Source of the DNA: Streptacidiphilus jeojiense
GTDB lineage: Bacteria; Actinomycetota; Actinomycetes; Streptomycetales; Streptomycetaceae
Length of the DNA: 64,000 nt
Reading direction: 5' to 3'
NCBI RefSeq assembly: GCF_000719095.1
Contig: NZ_JOEH01000008.1
Coordinates: 186,001 to 250,000 of the forward strand
Shown here: in pieces, positions 45,071 to 53,331 of the stretch
How positions within the stretch are numbered: position 1 is the stretch's first letter
Layout: every line of letters begins with the position of its first letter
Program-made: the position numbers and the translations under genes
Notes under the pieces: generated by a model
The model's database searches: none
What the model saw: the letters and a program-made list of their open reading frames with translations, nothing else
Told to the model about the DNA's origin: nothing

Positions 45071-46888
45071 TCAGTGCTTGGCTGCCGGGCGGGTGACCCA
45101 TTGGCCGTTGATCCAGCTGCTGACCGTCTCGTAGCCGGGGTGGAACGAGCCGAGCCAGGTCACCTGGAGGTTCTTCTCCGCGGCGGAGACCTTCGGGGTG
45201 TAGCTGCTCGCCTCGGTGACCGGGCCGCCGGTGGTGTCGACGGCGATGTTCGGGTAGGCGTAGATCGGCAGGCTGGCCGTGGTGGCGCCGGTGGGGTCGA
45301 GCGTCGAGGCCAGCAGGCTGGACGGGGCCTGGTCCGCGGTGACCCAGGAGGTGATCGCCGTCAGCGCGTCGAAGCTGGACGGCCCCTGGCCGCCGCCGCA
45401 GTGGGCGACACCCGGCAGCAGGAACAGCCGGGCGAAGTCGGCGGTGGCGGTTGCGCCGCCCATGTACTTCTGCACCGCCTGGTAGTAGGAGATGGTGCCG
45501 ACCGGGTTGATCGCCGGGTCGGCGTAGCCGGCCCACAGGATCAGCTTGCCGCCGGCCGCCTTGAAGGCCGTCAGGTCCGGGTCGGTGGCGTCGAGTTCAC
45601 CGTCGTTGGCCTTGGTCACCTTGGTGAACTCGGCCGCGGTGAACTTGACGTCCATGTAGGACGCGGTGCCGTCGAAGGTGCCGGTCGGGGAGACCAGGCT
45701 CTGCCAGGCACCGGTGCCGATCCCGGCGTCGGTGGTGGTGGCCTCCACGGTCCCGCTCCTGGGGACGATCCAGCCGGACCAGTTGAGCTCGGACCCGCGG
45801 GTCTCGTAGCCGGGGTAGAGCAGCTTGCCGTCGGCGTCCCGCACCCCGTTGTAGAGCTTGTTCACCGTGGTGACCTGAGCCGGCGTCAGGCAGTAGTCGG
45901 CGGCGGTTGAGGTCTGGCCGGCCTTGCAGGCGATGCTGCTCGGCTGCCAGGTGCAGGCCAGCGGGTCGGCCAGGTAGCCGGTCGCGGTGCCGCCGCAGGC
46001 CGCCAGCACCGCGTTGTGCAGCGGGGTGAGGTCGGCGTTGGTCAGCACGGCGCTGACGCCGTCGGCGGCGGTGTTGGCCTGGGCGTTCCAGGCCTCCTCG
46101 AAGGCGTTCAACTCGGTCTGAATGGAGGCGGGCGAACCGGCGATGATGCCGTTGAAGTCGGTCGGGTAGCGCTGGGCCTCGATCAGCGCCTCACGGCCGC
46201 CGTCCGAGCAGCCGTCGAAGTAGGACTGCGCCGGGGCACTGCCGTAGAAGCCCTTGATGATCGCCTTGGAGACCAGGGCGAGCTGGTGCTCGGAGGTGTA
46301 GCCGAACACCGCCTTCAACTCCGGGTCCTGGAAGGCGGGGGCGGTGAAGCCGCCGCCCTCGTGGCCCTCGTCGTCCGCGGCCACGGCGAAGTTGCCGGCC
46401 GTCGACTGGGCGCAACCGACCGCGGCGGTGGGCGTGTTGACGTTCACGTTGCCGCAGTAGCCGCCGCAGCCCTCCTGCAGGTACTCCCCCGCGTAGGTGC
46501 TGGTGGGCAGGTAGAGGGTGAAGTGCGTCTCCGGGGCGATGATGCCCTGCACCTCGCAGGCGGCCCAGCTGCCCACCGGGTTGGACGCGGCCGCGACCGA
46601 AGTCGCTGAGGTGATCGAGGTGTTGGCGCCGGAGAGGGCCAGCAGGTTGATGCTGCCGGCGACGCTCGCACAGCTGAGGACCGGCTGGACGGTCGCGGTG
46701 GTGGTCGCGCTCGCCGCGGTCGCGGTGGTGGCGGTGGCGGCCTGCGCGCTGCCCTGTCCGCCGGAGGCCGACAGGCTCAGGCCGATGGCGAGGACGAAGG
46801 CCAGGACGGATGTGGAGATCGTCCACCGGCTTCTGCGCCGGAGGCTCCTTCGTTCGAGGCCCCAACGTTCCAAGAAATGCGGCGACAT
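45071..46888 (-). CDS. Secreted tannase/feruloyl esterase family protein
   Basis: A 605-residue tannase-family alpha/beta hydrolase. The N-terminus has a positively charged region, a hydrophobic signal peptide (about 24-42) and a Thr/Ala-rich linker, so it is exported. The characteristic CS-D-HC arrangement is complete: Cys227-Ser228 in GCSDGG, Asp457 in GYADP, His496-Cys497 in VAHCGG, with the two cysteines forming the family's active-site disulfide. Family enzymes release gallate from galloyl esters or ferulate from feruloyl esters; the adjacent gallate pathway genes favour gallate. AGGAG lies 8 nt before the ATG at 46888. It has its own promoter with the shared operator. Confidence 0.92.
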   Translation of the reverse strand: MSPHFLERWGLERRSLRRRSRWTISTSVLAFVLAIGLSLSASGGQGSAQAATATTATAASATTTATVQPVLSCASVAGSINLLALSGANTSITSATSVAAASNPVGSWAACEVQGIIAPETHFTLYLPTSTYAGEYLQEGCGGYCGNVNVNTPTAAVGCAQSTAGNFAVAADDEGHEGGGFTAPAFQDPELKAVFGYTSEHQLALVSKAIIKGFYGSAPAQSYFDGCSDGGREALIEAQRYPTDFNGIIAGSPASIQTELNAFEEAWNAQANTAADGVSAVLTNADLTPLHNAVLAACGGTATGYLADPLACTWQPSSIACKAGQTSTAADYCLTPAQVTTVNKLYNGVRDADGKLLYPGYETRGSELNWSGWIVPRSGTVEATTTDAGIGTGAWQSLVSPTGTFDGTASYMDVKFTAAEFTKVTKANDGELDATDPDLTAFKAAGGKLILWAGYADPAINPVGTISYYQAVQKYMGGATATADFARLFLLPGVAHCGGGQGPSSFDALTAITSWVTADQAPSSLLASTLDPTGATTASLPIYAYPNIAVDTTGGPVTEASSYTPKVSAAEKNLQVTWLGSFHPGYETVSSWINGQWVTRPAAKH

Positions 46889-46950
46889 GGTGCGACTCCT
46901 GATCGGCAGGTGGGTGGGGAGCAGCTGAGGGTGTGCCGTGTGCAGACCAG

Positions 46951-47005
46951 AACGTATCTTGGCGCTTATATTGGCGCAACAGTCTTCGCATAAATTGTTG
47001 ACGAT
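46951..47005 (-). promoter_or_regulatory. Tannase promoter with gallate-regulon operator
   Basis: On the minus strand TTGCGC (46979-46974), 17-bp spacer, TACGTT (46956-46951) makes a good promoter. The operator-like ATTGTTGACGAT is at 46994-47005. The spacing from TGGCGCAA (46972) to the operator start is 22 bp, the same as in the MFS promoter. Confidence 0.65.
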
Positions 47006-47014
47006 TTGGACGAC

Positions 47015-47059
47015 AAAAAACGGGTGCCCGGATCGCTGAAAGTGCGACCCGGACACCCG
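47015..47059 (-). terminator. Rho-independent terminator of the MFS gene
   Basis: A 16-bp stem (47044-47059 with 47021-47036, two G-U pairs) and 7-nt loop, followed on the minus strand by six T residues (plus-strand A-run 47015-47020), 30 bp after the MFS stop. A classical intrinsic terminator, rare in such GC-rich DNA. Confidence 0.9.
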
Positions 47060-47088
47060 GAAGGAGGGAAGGAAAAGAAGGGGGAAGG

Positions 47089-48699
47089 TCAGGCTGCGGC
47101 GGATTCCGCCGATTCCGCCTCGATCATCGCGATCTCCGCCTCCTGCTCCTTCTTGCCGCCCAGCAGGGCGACCGTCACCACGCAGCAGACCAGAGCGGCG
47201 ATGGCGCAGATCAGGAAGCCGAGCGAGTAGCCGCTGTCCAGGGCCTTGACCGCGAGCGGGGCGGCCTTGCTGAACGGGACGTCGGCGGGGACCGAGTTGG
47301 TCGCGACCGCGCCGGCGCCCTCGGCCGCAGCCCTGACCGCGGAGAGCGAGGAGTCCCCCGCCAGCGCGGCGTTGAAGTTGGTCGCCGCCTTGCTCAGGGC
47401 GACGGCGCCGATCAGGGCCGGGCCCATGGCGAAGCCGAAGTCGCGCACCATGCTGGTGGTGGCGGCGGCCATGCCGGCCAGCTTGCTCGGCACCGTGTTG
47501 ACCACGGTCGCGGTGACCGAGGACACCGCGAAGGAGAAGCCGACGCCGACCAGCCCCATCGGCAGGATGATCGACGGAAGCGAGGTCTCGGTGATCGGCA
47601 GCTGGGAGGCCAGCAGCTGTCCGACGGCCATCAGCAGGAATCCGCCGCCGAGGATCCAGCGCGGCTGGTAGCGGGCCATCATGAAGGAGGTCAGCGGCAG
47701 CAGGAAGATGGTCAGACCGCTCAGCAGGATGAAGGCGAATGCGCAGCGCATGGCGCTCTGGTGCTGGATGACCTCCATCCGGATGCTGATGGAATAGGCG
47801 GTGCCGAGGAAGGAGAACATTCCCAGCACCGTCACCGCGGCCGCCAGCGAGAATGCCCGGTTGCGGAACAGGTCCATGCGCAGCAGCGGATTCTCGACCC
47901 GGGTCTCGATCACCACGAAGGCGACCAGCAGCACCGCGGCGGCGATGAAGCAGCCGATGACCGTGGCGCTGCCCCAGCCGGCGGTCGGTCCCTCGATCAC
48001 CGCGTAGAGCAGGGCGAACAGTCCCAGGCCGACCGCGGTCTGGCCGGGGACGTCCAGCGAACGGCCTTCCGGGGAGCGCGAGTCGGTGGTGAAGAACCAG
48101 CAGAACACGGCCACCGCGGCGGAGAGCGCCGAGATGATCCAGAACGCGGTGCGCCAGCTGCCGTAGGTGGCGGTGAGGCCGCCGAGCATCGGGGCGATGA
48201 AGTTGCCGGTGGAGAGCAGCGCCGCCCACAGCGCGATCATGCGGGCCCGGCCGGCGTGGGTGTGGCTGCCGGAGGCGATGATCGCCAGGGTGGTCGGGAA
48301 CAGCGCCGCCGAGCCGAGGCCGGCGATGAACTGTCCGACGTACATCTGCGCGACGCCGGTGGAGGAGCCGGAGATGATCTCGCCGATGAACAGCAGTACG
48401 GCGCCGCCGACCAGCAGCTTCTTGCGGCCGAACAGGTCGCCGAGGACGCCGAAGGTGAGCTCCAGTGCGGCGATCGGGAGCAGGGTGCAGTCGGAGATCC
48501 AGTCGAGCTGGGACGCTCCGGTGGGATGCAGGACGGTCTGGAAGGTCCCGTTGAGAGTGGCCGGTACGGCCAGACCTATCTGGGCCAGACAGACCGCCAA
48601 CCCGACGGCGACGATGGTGGCCGTGTTGAGCGTGGTGTGCGAGACCGAACGGCGCGTTTCGGTGCTCGAGGCCCCCGACGCGGAGAGCGGGATGGACAA
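47089..48699 (-). CDS. MFS transporter of the gallate locus (DHA2 type)
   Basis: A 536-residue, 14-helix EmrB/QacA-type major facilitator with the loop motif GDLFGRKKLLVGG and motif C-like GNFIAPMLGG. The start is a TTG at 48699 with AAGGGG 6 nt upstream. It is divergent from the galB-type gene and shares regulatory sequence with the tannase gene. I infer gallate (or galloyl ester) uptake; the DHA2 class is often an exporter, so export of excess gallate is the alternative. The C-terminus has a Glu/Ala-rich tail. Confidence 0.9.
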   Translation of the reverse strand: MSIPLSASGASSTETRRSVSHTTLNTATIVAVGLAVCLAQIGLAVPATLNGTFQTVLHPTGASQLDWISDCTLLPIAALELTFGVLGDLFGRKKLLVGGAVLLFIGEIISGSSTGVAQMYVGQFIAGLGSAALFPTTLAIIASGSHTHAGRARMIALWAALLSTGNFIAPMLGGLTATYGSWRTAFWIISALSAAVAVFCWFFTTDSRSPEGRSLDVPGQTAVGLGLFALLYAVIEGPTAGWGSATVIGCFIAAAVLLVAFVVIETRVENPLLRMDLFRNRAFSLAAAVTVLGMFSFLGTAYSISIRMEVIQHQSAMRCAFAFILLSGLTIFLLPLTSFMMARYQPRWILGGGFLLMAVGQLLASQLPITETSLPSIILPMGLVGVGFSFAVSSVTATVVNTVPSKLAGMAAATTSMVRDFGFAMGPALIGAVALSKAATNFNAALAGDSSLSAVRAAAEGAGAVATNSVPADVPFSKAAPLAVKALDSGYSLGFLICAIAALVCCVVTVALLGGKKEQEAEIAMIEAESAESAAA

Positions 48700-48785
48700 G
48701 ATGACCCCTTAGTTCATGGAGAACTTCGTTGTTTTCTCAGGTGGGGCGGTGCGGGGCGGTGCGGTAACGGCGACGCGTTCCGGCG

Positions 48786-48861
48786 ACTGTAGACCGCGGC
48801 CGATAGTGGCGCAAGAGTTGCGACAGAAATTGTTGACAATGTTGTTGCCATCTCTTAGCGT
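48786..48861. promoter_or_regulatory. Divergent promoters and shared operator, MFS / galB
   Basis: Plus strand: TTGACA (48833-48838), 17-bp spacer, TAGCGT (48856-48861) for the galB operon. Minus strand: TTGCGC (48814-48809), 17-bp spacer, TACAGT (48791-48786) for the MFS gene. The palindrome ATTGT-TG-ACAAT (48829-48840) overlaps the galB -35 box, so binding would block it. Confidence 0.7.
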
Positions 48862-48901
48862 AACCGTCAGTCGCACAGGAGTTGGCACGCGGAGAGGCAC
48901 T

Positions 48902-49663
48902 ATGAAGACAACGAGCACCACCACCGGCGCCCAGTCGGCCACGGGACCGCTGCTGGTGATCAGCGCCCACGCGGGCGACTTCGTCTGGCGGGCCGGCGGG
49001 GCCATCGCGCTGACCGCAGCCGCCGGGGAGCGCGCCAAGGTGGTGTGCCTCAGCTACGGCGAGCGCGGCGAGTCCGCCCGCGCCTGGCGCGAGGGCAAGA
49101 ACCTGGACGAGATCAAGGCCGAGCGCCGCGCCGAGGCCGAGCAGGCCGCGCAGGCGCTGGGCGCCGAGATCGAGTTCCTCGACGCCGGCGACTACCCGCT
49201 GCTGGAGACCCAGGAGCTGACGGACCGTCTGGTGCACGTCTACCGCGAGTTCGAGCCCGCCGTGGTGCTCACCCACACCCTGGCCGACCCCTACAACGGC
49301 GACCACCCCGCCGCGGCGCGGATGGCGATCCAGGCCAGGATCCTGGCCCAGGCGATCGGCTACGACGCCCCCGGGGAACCGCTCGGAGCACCGCCGGTCT
49401 TCCACTTCGAACCGCACCAGCCGGAGCAGTGCGACTTCAAGCCCGACACCCTGCTGGACATCACCCCGGTCTTCGACCGCAAGCGCAAGGCCATGGAGTG
49501 CCTGCCCGCCCAACAGCACATGTGGGACTACTACACCGACCTGGCCAAGCGCCGCGGCGTGCAGCTCAAGCGCAACGCCGGCCCCAACCTCGGCCTGCCG
49601 CACACCTGCATGGCCGAGGCCTTCGTCCGGCTCTACCCGCAGACCACCGGAGTCCTCGCATGA
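48902..49663 (+). CDS. galB: 4-oxalomesaconate hydratase, GalB/PIG-L type
   Basis: A 253-residue PIG-L-fold metalloprotein. From memory it is closely similar to Pseudomonas putida GalB: the N-terminal ISAHAGDFVWRAGGAIAL, then LSYGERGESARAWR and FHFEPHQPEQCDFKPD are near-identical landmarks. GalB hydrates enol-oxalomesaconate to 4-carboxy-4-hydroxy-2-oxoadipate in gallate breakdown. The metal-binding region is SAHAGD (His23, Asp26) with a later DHPAA. GGAGAGG precedes the ATG at 48902. Its stop overlaps the aldolase start (ATGA), giving coupled translation. Confidence 0.9.
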   Translation: MKTTSTTTGAQSATGPLLVISAHAGDFVWRAGGAIALTAAAGERAKVVCLSYGERGESARAWREGKNLDEIKAERRAEAEQAAQALGAEIEFLDAGDYPLLETQELTDRLVHVYREFEPAVVLTHTLADPYNGDHPAAARMAIQARILAQAIGYDAPGEPLGAPPVFHFEPHQPEQCDFKPDTLLDITPVFDRKRKAMECLPAQQHMWDYYTDLAKRRGVQLKRNAGPNLGLPHTCMAEAFVRLYPQTTGVLA

Positions 49664-50391
49664 GCATCCCCACGAACCTCCCCAGGAACGTCGTGGTCAC
49701 CGACCCGCCGCGGGCCGACGCCGAGCAGGTGGACGCGCTGGCCGAGTACGGCGTGGCCACCGTGCACGAGGCGATGGGCCGCACCGGCTACCTCGGCCCC
49801 GGGCTGCGCCCGGTGCACCTCGGCTCCCGCATCGCCGGGACCGCGGTGACGGTGCTGTCCTGGCCCGGCGACAACCTGATGATCCATGTCGCGGTCGAGC
49901 AGTGCCGCCCCGGCGACGTCCTGGTGGTCACCACCACCTCGCCGTCCACCGACGGCATGTTCGGCGACCTGTTCGCCACCGCGCTGCAGCACCGGGGCGT
50001 GCGCGGCCTGGTCATCAACGCCGGGGTGCGCGACGTCGCCGACCTGCACGCCATGGGCTTCCCGGTGTGGTCCGCCGCGGTCAGCGCCCAGGGCACGGTC
50101 AAGGCCACCCCCGGCTCGGTCAACGTACCGGTGACCATCGGCGGGCAGACCGTCCGGCCCGGCGACGTGGTCGTCGCCGACGACGACGGCGTCCTGGTCG
50201 TCCCCCGGCTGGACGCGGCAGCGGCCGTGGTCGCGGCCAGGGCCCGCACCGACAAGGAGGACGCCACCCGCGCCGCCTTCCGCGAGGGCCAGCTCGGCCT
50301 GGACCGCTACGGGCTGCGCGAGCAGGTCAAGGCCCTGGGCATCGAGTACCTCAGCGCCGACGAGTACGCCCGCCTCAGCGGCGACTCCTGA
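49660..50391 (+). CDS. galC: 4-carboxy-4-hydroxy-2-oxoadipate aldolase, GalC/LigK type
   Basis: A 243-residue RraA-fold, divalent-metal pyruvate aldolase. The stretches GVATVHEAMGRTGYL, DNLMIHVAVEQCRPGDVLVV and the catalytic/metal motif GVRD-x2-D (Arg124, Asp125, Asp128) match LigK/GalC proteins, which split the hydroxy-oxoadipate into pyruvate and oxaloacetate and also decarboxylate oxaloacetate. The ATG overlaps the galB stop. This reaction ends the pathway in central metabolism. Confidence 0.92.
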   Translation: MSIPTNLPRNVVVTDPPRADAEQVDALAEYGVATVHEAMGRTGYLGPGLRPVHLGSRIAGTAVTVLSWPGDNLMIHVAVEQCRPGDVLVVTTTSPSTDGMFGDLFATALQHRGVRGLVINAGVRDVADLHAMGFPVWSAAVSAQGTVKATPGSVNVPVTIGGQTVRPGDVVVADDDGVLVVPRLDAAAAVVAARARTDKEDATRAAFREGQLGLDRYGLREQVKALGIEYLSADEYARLSGDS

Positions 50392-50438
50392 CTCCTGCCC
50401 CCTGCTCCTGAGACCCCTGAGACCCCTAAGGCGGCGTC

Positions 50439-51539
50439 ATGCCTCCCAGCTCGACCGGCCTGCCGTGCATGCTGATGCGTGGCGGCACCTCCAAGGGCGC
50501 CTACTTCCTGGCCGAGGACCTGCCGGCCGACCCGCAGCAGCGCGACGGGCTGCTGCTGCGGGTCATGGGCACCCCCGACCCGCGCCAGATCGACGGCATC
50601 GGCGGGGCCCACCCGCTCACCAGCAAGGTCGCGGTGGTCTCCCGCTCGGCCGACCCCGACGCCGACGTCGACTACCTGTTCCTGCAGGTCGGAGTGGAGG
50701 CGCCGACCGTCTCGGACCGGCAGAACTGCGGAAACCTGCTGGCCGGCGTCGGGCCCTTCGCGGTCGAGCGCGGCCTGGTCGCCGCGGCCGACGGGCACAC
50801 CCGGGTGCGGATCCGGATGGTCAACTCCGGCTCGCTGGCCACCGCCACCTTCCCCACCCCCGGCGGCACCGTCGACTACGACGGCACCACCGCCATCAGC
50901 GGGGTCCCCGGCACCGCGGCCGCCGTCCTGCTGGACTTCGCCGACACCGAGGGCTCGGCCGGCCACGGCCTGCTGCCCACCGGCAGGCTCCGCGACCAGA
51001 TCGACGGCATCGAGGTCACCTGCATCGACAACGGCATGCCGGTGGTCGTCGCGGCCGCCCGCGACCTGGGCGTCACCGGCTACGAGACGCCCGCAGAACT
51101 CGCCGCCGACACCGAGCTCGTCGAACGGATCCAGTCGCTGCGCCTCAAAGCGGGCCAGCTGATGGGTCTGGGCGACGTCACCGACGCCCCCGTCCCGAAG
51201 ACCACCCTGGTCGCGCCGCCCAGGGACGGGGGTACGGTGAGCACCCGAACCTTCATACCGCTGCGCCCGCACGCCTCCATCGGCGTGCTCGGCGCCGTCA
51301 CCGTGGCCACCGCGGTGCTGCTGGAGGGAGCCGTCGGGCACGACCTGGCCCGGCTGCCCGACCCCGGCACCGCCCTGGGCATCGAGCATCCCACCGGCCG
51401 GCTGGACGTCGAGGTCGAGCTCGAACTGGACCTCGAACCGGACACTGGAATCGCTCCGCCCCGGGTGCGCCGCTCCAGTCTGGTGCGCACCGCGCGCAAG
51501 CTGTTCGACGGCACCGTCTTTCCCCGCCCGCTCCCGTAG
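50439..51539 (+). CDS. galD: 4-oxalomesaconate tautomerase, GalD/PrpF type
   Basis: A 366-residue PrpF-family isomerase with the family opening PCMLMRGGTSKGAYFLAEDLP and the cysteine-containing active-site regions (RQNCGN and the MRGGTSKG loop). In P. putida GalD converts the keto form of 4-oxalomesaconate, formed by gallate ring opening, to the enol form used by GalB. Other PrpF proteins isomerise aconitate, but the neighbours decide for GalD. It begins 47 bp after galC in the same operon. Confidence 0.9.
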   Translation: MPPSSTGLPCMLMRGGTSKGAYFLAEDLPADPQQRDGLLLRVMGTPDPRQIDGIGGAHPLTSKVAVVSRSADPDADVDYLFLQVGVEAPTVSDRQNCGNLLAGVGPFAVERGLVAAADGHTRVRIRMVNSGSLATATFPTPGGTVDYDGTTAISGVPGTAAAVLLDFADTEGSAGHGLLPTGRLRDQIDGIEVTCIDNGMPVVVAAARDLGVTGYETPAELAADTELVERIQSLRLKAGQLMGLGDVTDAPVPKTTLVAPPRDGGTVSTRTFIPLRPHASIGVLGAVTVATAVLLEGAVGHDLARLPDPGTALGIEHPTGRLDVEVELELDLEPDTGIAPPRVRRSSLVRTARKLFDGTVFPRPLP

Positions 51540-51572
51540 AGCCCAGCAGCCCCCAGTAAGAAGGCCCCCACC

Positions 51573-52535
51573 ATGGCACCCAAGCACGAGATCGCCCACC
51601 TCGCCCACGCCGAGCTGCTCACCCCCGAGCCCGAGAAGAGCCTGGACTTCTTCACCCGGGTGATGGGCCTGACCGAGAACGGCTCCGACGGCGACTCGGT
51701 CTACCTGCGCACCTGGGACGACTACGAGCACCACTCGCTGAAGCTGACGGCCCATCACACCTCCGGCATCCGCCGCACGGGTCTGCGGGCCGGCAGCCAG
51801 GAGGCGCTGGAGCGCCGGGTGAAGGCCATCGACGAGGCGGGCCTGGGCATCGGCTGGCAGGACGGCGACCCGGGCCTGGGCCCGACCTACCTGTTCCGCG
51901 ACCCGGACGGCCACGAGTTCGAGCTCTACTGGGAGAGCGAGTGGTACCAGGCCCCGCCGGAGCTGGCCCCGGCGCTGAAGAACCAGCCACAGGCCTACCC
52001 GGGCCGCGGGGTCTGCGTGCGCCGCCTGGACCACATCAACTACCTGGCCGCCGAGGTCGAGTCCTCCTCCGAGTTCGTCCGCGACGTGCTGGGCGCCCAC
52101 ACCACCGAGCAGATCCTGCTGGACAACGGCAACATCGGCGGACGCTGGCTGACCTTCACCAACAAGTCCTACGACCTGGTCTACACCCGGGACTGGACCG
52201 GGAGCCGGGGCCGGCTGCACCACCTCGCCTTCGCCACCGACACCCGCGAGGACATCCTGCGGGCCGCCGACATCTTCCTGGAGAACGGCGTCCACATCGA
52301 GACCGGCCCGCACAAGCACGCCATCCAGCAGACCTTCTTCCTGTACGTCTACGAGCCCGGCGGCAACCGGATCGAGCTGTGCAACCCGCTGACCCGGCTG
52401 GTGCTGGCGCCGGACTGGAAGACGATCACCTGGACCGAGGCCGAACGCGCCAAGGGCCAGGCCTGGGGACTGAAGACGATCGAGTCCTTCCACACCCACG
52501 GCACCCCGCCGGTTCCGTCGCCTGAACAGGGCTGA
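51573..52535 (+). CDS. Type I (VOC) extradiol ring-cleavage dioxygenase, predicted gallate dioxygenase
   Basis: A 320-residue two-domain vicinal-oxygen-chelate enzyme of the catechol 2,3-dioxygenase (XylE/BphC) family. The C-terminal catalytic domain has the iron triad: His154 (RLDHINYL), His216 or His217 (RLHHLAF) and Glu268 (NRIEL), at the spacing of XylE; His/Tyr second-shell residues (HKH, YVYEPGG) are present. It sits between galD and the regulator. Since the neighbouring enzymes all process 4-oxalomesaconate, this is the only candidate to open the gallate ring. Known gallate dioxygenases (GalA, DesB) are LigB-superfamily proteins, so this would be a non-homologous replacement. A classical catechol dioxygenase activity is the alternative. 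Confidence 0.85.
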   Translation: MAPKHEIAHLAHAELLTPEPEKSLDFFTRVMGLTENGSDGDSVYLRTWDDYEHHSLKLTAHHTSGIRRTGLRAGSQEALERRVKAIDEAGLGIGWQDGDPGLGPTYLFRDPDGHEFELYWESEWYQAPPELAPALKNQPQAYPGRGVCVRRLDHINYLAAEVESSSEFVRDVLGAHTTEQILLDNGNIGGRWLTFTNKSYDLVYTRDWTGSRGRLHHLAFATDTREDILRAADIFLENGVHIETGPHKHAIQQTFFLYVYEPGGNRIELCNPLTRLVLAPDWKTITWTEAERAKGQAWGLKTIESFHTHGTPPVPSPEQG

Positions 52536-52554
52536 CACCGGCTAACATGGACGA

Positions 52555-52571
52555 ACAATATTGTCGCCAAT
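52555..52571. promoter_or_regulatory. Operator-like site upstream of the GntR gene
   Basis: ACAATATTGT (52555-52564) is a 10-bp palindrome overlapping ATTGTCGCCAAT (52560-52571), which matches the 12-bp word at the other gallate promoters in 10 of 12 positions. It lies 19 bp before the regulator start, suggesting autoregulation. Confidence 0.55.
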
Positions 52572-52589
52572 GTGTGTGGGGTGTGGGGC

Positions 52590-53282
52590 ATGGGTGCAAC
52601 CGCTGAGAAGGCCGAACCGACCGAACCGCTCCGGCTGAACGCGGCCGACGCGATCCGGGAGGCCATCATCAGCGGGGACTTCGGTCCCAACCAGCGGCTA
52701 GTGGAGGCCGAGCTGTCGCAGCAGTTCGACACCAGCCGGGCCGCGGTGCGCAACGCGCTGGTACAGCTGGCCACCGAGGGCCTGGTCGAGCGGATCCAGA
52801 ACCGCGGCGCCCGGGTCCGCGCGGTCTCCCTGGACGAGGCCATCGAGATCACCGAGGTCCGCATGGTCCTGGAGGGCCTGTGCGCGGCCAAGGCGGCCGA
52901 GCACGCCACCGAGGCCGACCGGGAGCGGCTGCGGGAGATCGGCTCGCTGATGCAGGCGGCCGTGGCCACCGGCGACGTGCTCGGCTACTCCGACCTCAAC
53001 CGGCAGCTGCACGCCCGGATCCTGTCCGTCAGCGGCCAGACCACGGCCTGCGCCGTGCTGGAACGCCTGCACGGGCAGAACGTCCGGCACCAGTTCAAGC
53101 TGGCCATGCACCCCGGGCGGCCCAATGTCTCGCTGCCGCAGCACCTGGCCGTGATCGAGGCGGTGTGCTCGGGCGACGCCGAGGCCGCGGAGGCCGCCAT
53201 GCGTACCCATCTGCGCAGCGTCATCGAGACCCTGCCCGAGGTGGACAAGGACCGCACCCGCAGGGCCCCTGCCGGAGCCTGA
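52590..53282 (+). CDS. GntR-family regulator (FCD domain) of the gallate locus
   Basis: A 230-residue FadR-subfamily GntR protein: winged helix at about 15-80 (DAIREAIISGDFGPNQRLVE and QFDTSRAAVRNAL) and a helical FCD effector domain (about 90-215), which in the family binds an organic acid and a metal. The ATG at 52590 is chosen after a purine-rich GGGG; an upstream GTG at 52572 is possible. Position after the dioxygenase and the shared operator make it the likely gallate-responsive repressor. Confidence 0.9.
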   Translation: MGATAEKAEPTEPLRLNAADAIREAIISGDFGPNQRLVEAELSQQFDTSRAAVRNALVQLATEGLVERIQNRGARVRAVSLDEAIEITEVRMVLEGLCAAKAAEHATEADRERLREIGSLMQAAVATGDVLGYSDLNRQLHARILSVSGQTTACAVLERLHGQNVRHQFKLAMHPGRPNVSLPQHLAVIEAVCSGDAEAAEAAMRTHLRSVIETLPEVDKDRTRRAPAGA

Positions 53283-53294
53283 ACCCTTTGCGGG

Positions 53295-53325
53295 GTTGGG
53301 GCCTGACGGTCTGTCAAGCCCCAAC
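53295..53325. terminator. Hairpin between GntR and SDR genes
   Basis: GTTGGGGC-C-TGAC (53295-53307) pairs with GTCA-A-GCCCCAAC (53313-53325) with one internal mismatch and a 5-nt loop, between convergent genes ending at 53282 and 53332. Confidence 0.75.
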
Positions 53326-53331
53326 ACCGCT

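Noticed and set aside
45071..48229. A 1052-codon minus-strand open frame covering tannase and part of the MFS gene
   Set aside because: The N-terminal 447 codons are an out-of-frame shadow of the MFS gene; the true tannase start with signal peptide and AGGAG is at 46888.
48902..52535. Protocatechuate 4,5-cleavage pathway instead of gallate
   Set aside because: That route needs a hydroxymuconate-semialdehyde dehydrogenase (LigC) and a lactonase (LigI), which are absent here, while a tannase is present.
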